This document shows, piece after piece, positions 60,628-64,000 of a stretch of DNA of 64,000 nt. How positions within the stretch are numbered: position 1 is the first letter of the stretch; every line of letters begins with the position of its first letter. Under the pieces are notes generated by a model. The model was not told the origin of the DNA and ran no database searches. It was given only the letters and a program-made list of their open reading frames with translations. The stretch is from Zychaea mexicana. Taxonomy: Eukaryota; Mucoromycota; Mucoromycetes; Mucorales; Lichtheimiaceae. The translations under genes and the position numbers were made by a program. The stretch lies in NCBI RefSeq assembly GCF_025766255.1, contig NW_026516668.1:248001-312000 (forward strand), written 5' to 3'.

Positions 60628-61779
60628 AATGCAAGGAATATTGGTACTGCAATATTATAGTATATATCTAGGTAAAACATTATTAACCTTATTATATCAT
60701 GTAGAGCCGCGCTGCTAATGAATATAATAACATGCTCCTGTATGCACATCGACGGAAAGATATAATTAAAAGGATAACCCTACCTTATTGCTAATAGACG
60801 ATGAGAGTTGTAAAACACAATTGCGACTTGATAAAAGATGCCTAGGTCACTATTATGCTTGTTTTATAGTAAATTGTTTTGAGTAAACAATGGTCAACGA
60901 TAGGATATAGGATAAGAAGGCTCTTTTGCCCATTTTGTTATCTCTTTATCCATCAGTATTGCAGGCAAAGAAACATAAACAATAAAACATCGATTTACCG
61001 CAATATTTCATGTTTCCTTTATACTGCAGGCGTAAAGTTTCTCGCTGTTTTTAGGGTGGATTAGTTTAGGGGGTGTTTTGACTATCCAAAAAATATTGTA
61101 AGCATTGTGTGCTCATTATCTTTCTTTGTGCTAGTTACTTAGCTGAGAGTATTCTCAAAACCTTTTATTAGTAGATAAGGAGAGTCAATGGGATCAAATC
61201 TGTTTCTTGTGAAGTATATTCAATAAGTGCGAATTGCTTACGCACAATCACGTAGTAGAAGTAGTATCTCTGTTTTTCTCTTACATTGCGCGACACTCAT
61301 GCGTGTCTTGAGCTCAATGGGCATTCTTCCATGTGATATATTACTGTCTTCTACACTGCCTACTTAACCCTATGTCAGGTAGACAACTGCATAATTAACC
61401 GATGAATCTGATGCAAGGCCTAATTTCCTTCCTTTAACTTACTTTCAATGGAGATTCTTTCCTTCTACATATGACCGCAGCCATTTATGTATCTATATGG
61501 GAATTAAAAAAACTCATTGAATAGTGAGCAGCCACATACAACATCCCTCCGTTTTTTCTCTTTAGCAATATACGCTTTAGTGCACATTGTATTTATCAAC
61601 AAAGACACACTTTCCGTTGTACCCGCTAAAAAAGAGGTGGTCAAAGCTCTGATTTTTCACTTTCAGTCAACGCTGTAATCTATCAAATCCCGATTGCCCT
61701 GCGTTTTTTAGTATCTATATTCACCTGTAATAAGTGGCTTGATATAATACACGCTTGCCGATTTCTAATTTATTCCACA
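60628..61779. other. Divergent promoter region, no gene seen
   Basis: About 1.15 kb lies between a minus-strand and a plus-strand gene. Only a 61-codon frame (60879-61064 plus) occurs, with no domain. Confidence 0.5.
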
Positions 61780-62532
61780 ATGAGCAGCAACAGTACAGAG
61801 AACAAGAGCACATTATTTGTTGGTATGTAAAGCGTTCAGAATTTTCTCTTGCTTGTCGAATCAATTTGCGAGAGAAGAACTAATCAAGTCGTCTATACAC
61901 TTATATTAGGAGGACTTGATCAAGAAATGACAGAGGCGATCCTGCACGCCGCTTTTATACCCTTTGGAGACATTGTATCTGTACAACTCGCTGTCGATCC
62001 TGGATCACGTAAATATATACATGAACCAAAAAAAAAAAATTACGGACATGCCACACGGGTGAATCTACACGCGATTCCACAACTTTTCGAACTAAAAAGA
62101 ACGATATATAGACAATCAACACAAAGGATTTGGTTTCATACAATTTGAAGAAGTAGAGGATTGCGATGCAGCCGTTGACAATATGCATCTTGCAGAATTA
62201 AATGGCAAAGTTATCAAAGTAAACAAGGCAAAACCACAACGAGTCATAGCAGGCTCCAATCGTGCAGGTAAGAAAAAAAGGCGTTTATACGTAGTATATG
62301 TATAATACGCGTTCCCAAAACACCAATTATCATCGTTCTTACTACGACTATGATATGTGTACGGGCAGAATTACTAACAGATATATGCTTAAATGATATA
62401 CCTTTAGTATGGAGTGACGACACATGGTTACAAAAGTATGCCAACCCAGATGCAGATAAGGACGGCAACGACAACGACAATGCAGACGTAGAACCAAAAT
62501 CACCCGATCATCCACCCCCGCCATCGCCATGA
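61780..62532 (+). CDS. RRM protein resembling the N-terminus of cyclophilin E
   Basis: Four exons, 61780-61822, 61910-62008, 62112-62267 and 62408-62532, encode about 140 residues with consistent phase. A single RNA-recognition motif spans residues ~11-90: RNP2 [29 protein letters not shown]1 KGFGFIQF (52-59), and [19 protein letters not shown]. It is followed by [17 protein letters not shown]. The [10 protein letters not shown] and VWSDD-W blocks are typical of the RRM and linker of PPIE, a spliceosome-associated cyclophilin. Here the chain ends after an acidic Asn/Asp stretch and PPPPSP, without any cyclophilin domain. It is probably a nuclear RNA-binding protein linked to the spliceosome. 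Confidence 0.85.
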
Positions 62533-62595
62533 TAGAGCAAAAAAAAGCAGGATCTCGAACCATCTAAAATAAAAAACAGTTTGGCATCACCTCAC

Positions 62596-62601
62596 CACGT
62601 G
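62596..62601. promoter_or_regulatory. CACGTG E-box
   Basis: The palindrome CACGTG lies in the short (~190 bp) space between the RRM gene stop and the proposed start of the SDR-like gene. It matches the core site of bHLH factors. This is a sequence match only. Confidence 0.3.
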
Positions 62602-62721
62602 ACGCAGAGGGCAGCAATGTCTCAGTTTCATCAAAGCAAAAAAAAAAAGCAGTGCCTTTTTTCCAACTTGCCATTCATCTATCTTCTTCTCCCTTCCTTG
62701 TGTGTACAAACGTTTACAAAC

Positions 62722-64000
62722 ATGGCGACACTTCTTTCTGCTCTTAAACCCTTTTTTCGACATACGATCCGTCTCATCACCTTTACGCTATTTACACTCA
62801 TTATCCTATTTCACGGTTTACTGCAGATGTTACAGTTGGCATTTTTCTCCACTGCACCGACCCAATATCGAACAGTGGCAATCACTATGGCAAGGTAGAA
62901 TTTCAAGGAAGTGGTTCTGCGCAAGGAAGAGAGGTGATGAACGCAATATTTTTTATGACATTGCAACACTGATAATGGTCAAAAAACCGTAGTAGTGGTA
63001 TGGGAAAAGCGTTAGCATACGAATATGCTAAAGATCATCAGCGGCTTGTTCTTTTCTGTGATGATACAAGTATGTAAAAGAATTGATCCTATGATTCTGG
63101 GGAAATTTGTACCGCAAAAAATGGTTGGATACTAGTAGGAAGAGAATTCAGTAGGACGTCAGCAAGGAAGTGGGTTACAAGTAGAAGAAAAAGGTCAATC
63201 AGTAATGTTATCGACTCAATCTATTTAGGAGCGTTGGAGGCAATAGGCATACGGTGTTTAGTACTTGGATCCCCATCTGTGGAAACGATAACGTTGAACC
63301 TCAGGAATACTAAGGCAGTGAACGATTTTTTTGCAGAGCAAGTGAATCAACTGCAAATCGATCTATTCATCGCCAATGTATTTCTTCGCCCGTTTGACGT
63401 TCCTCAAATGAACGGACCCAGTCCGATAGATGAAGATACGGATTATGTTACCGGGATTGTCCCTATCTTATCACTGTTTCGCTTAGCACAAAACTTGGGG
63501 AGACGATTCCAAATCGCGGGTAAACAACGAACTAACATTTAAAATAATTACTGTGCGTGTGTGTGTACGTGTATTCTGGGTGTTGCAAGGTAGGGCAGAT
63601 GATCTAACTAACGCTAACTATGTATAATTTATTCAAATAGTCTGTTTGAATACGGATGGTCTAGCGAAGATACTACCGTACTCTGTGGATCTTTTGGTAC
63701 AATTCGATGTTGCGAGAAGTGCCATGAGGATGCTTACAACACATCTTCGAGTACTGGGCAAACAATACGATGTTCAAGTCAACAACATCGTGGCAGAAGA
63801 ATACCTGCTCGTTTCTTTCTTCCATATGTTAGGATGGAGTGCCATTGCCGAGAGGGCAGTGGGATGCTTGGCTGCTCAAACACGACGTGCTTTGAGCCAA
63901 AACTTAGCAGTCATCTATCCACCTGTGGGCATATTCTTTATCACAGTGCTTTTGGCCTCTCTCCCAGCAACTATCAGACAAGAGCTTGCATTAGTACTTC
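62722..64000 (+). CDS. Atypical membrane-anchored short-chain dehydrogenase-like protein (3' partial)
   Basis: Exons 62722-62894, 62993-63069, 63229-63519 and 63641 to the window edge are in phase; the gene continues beyond 64000. An N-terminal hydrophobic segment (LITFTLFTLIILFHGLLQML) is followed by TVAIT and then MASSGMGKALAYEYAKDHQR. This resembles the TGASSGxG nucleotide-binding start of the SDR fold and of fungal 3-ketoacyl or sphinganine-type reductases. Later come DLFIANVFLRPFD at the place of NNAG, ILSLFRLAQN, and a C-terminal hydrophobic stretch (FFITVLLASLP). Thr55-Met56 replaces the usual Thr-Gly, and no clear Ser/YxxxK pair is visible in the part present, so catalysis is doubtful. 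An in-frame ATG at 62617 would give a longer N-terminus; 62722 is preferred because it directly precedes the hydrophobic segment. Confidence 0.65.

Overview
The window is a gene-moderate stretch of a fungal nuclear genome, most likely from Mucorales (Mucoromycota). The signs are many short GT-AG introns (about 50-150 nt, donors mostly GTAAGT or GTATGT), a moderately AT-rich composition, a PHO80-type cyclin, a Galpha subunit, an UCR subunit 9, an ERD1/EXS protein, and a decayed Crypton-type tyrosine-recombinase element carrying a GCR1_C-like domain. I cannot fix the genus from the sequence.

Layout of 0-31 kb. A FucP-type sugar MFS transporter (minus, 2.6-4.5 kb) is followed by a p50RhoGAP-like Sec14/RhoGAP protein (plus, 7.3-9.3 kb), the mitochondrial chaperone TIM10 (minus, 10.3-10.7 kb) and a PHO80-like cyclin (minus, 12.0-13.1 kb). 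A repeat-rich interval (13.3-21.2 kb) comes next. It holds two direct copies of an ~0.85 kb segment, the second of which is the promoter of transketolase, and between them a 2.6 kb composite inverted-repeat structure. The nine-exon transketolase gene (21.2-24.1 kb), an ERD1/EXS-family membrane protein (24.5-26.0 kb, minus), a pogo-like MITE (26.9-27.3 kb) and an HSF-domain transcription factor (28.6-30.5 kb, minus) complete this part.

Layout of 31-49 kb. A 4.2 kb element bounded by ~225 bp terminal inverted repeats contains the broken Crypton-like recombinase gene (31.8-36.0 kb). A second, shorter inverted-repeat element lies immediately beside it (36.0-37.2 kb). Then come QCR9 (39.2-39.5 kb), a Galpha subunit (41.3-43.4 kb), a disrupted unassigned gene (43.9-45.4 kb) and a class 3 lipase with N-terminal membrane segments (45.7-48.0 kb).

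Layout of 48-64 kb. This is an AT-rich, gene-poor interval with apparently lineage-specific genes. Two proteins share an INRRDI...ITCDECF...QSDVER block (48.5-50.0 and 51.7-52.9 kb). Two further genes may be related to each other, one intact (59.6-60.6 kb) and one decayed (54.2-55.0 kb). The window ends with an RRM-only protein resembling the N-terminus of cyclophilin E (61.8-62.5 kb) and an atypical membrane-anchored short-chain dehydrogenase-like gene that runs off the right edge.

The housekeeping genes are not arranged as a pathway. They serve sugar uptake and pentose phosphate flux (MFS, TKL), mitochondrial biogenesis and respiration (TIM10, QCR9), signalling (Galpha, RhoGAP, PHO80-like cyclin, HSF) and lipid or Golgi functions (lipase, ERD1). 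The most unusual signals are the terminal-inverted-repeat-bounded Crypton, the duplicated transketolase promoter around an inverted-repeat complex, and the CDEC-block protein pair. Exon boundaries were worked out by hand from splice consensus, reading phase and protein-family resemblance; no similarity search was run.
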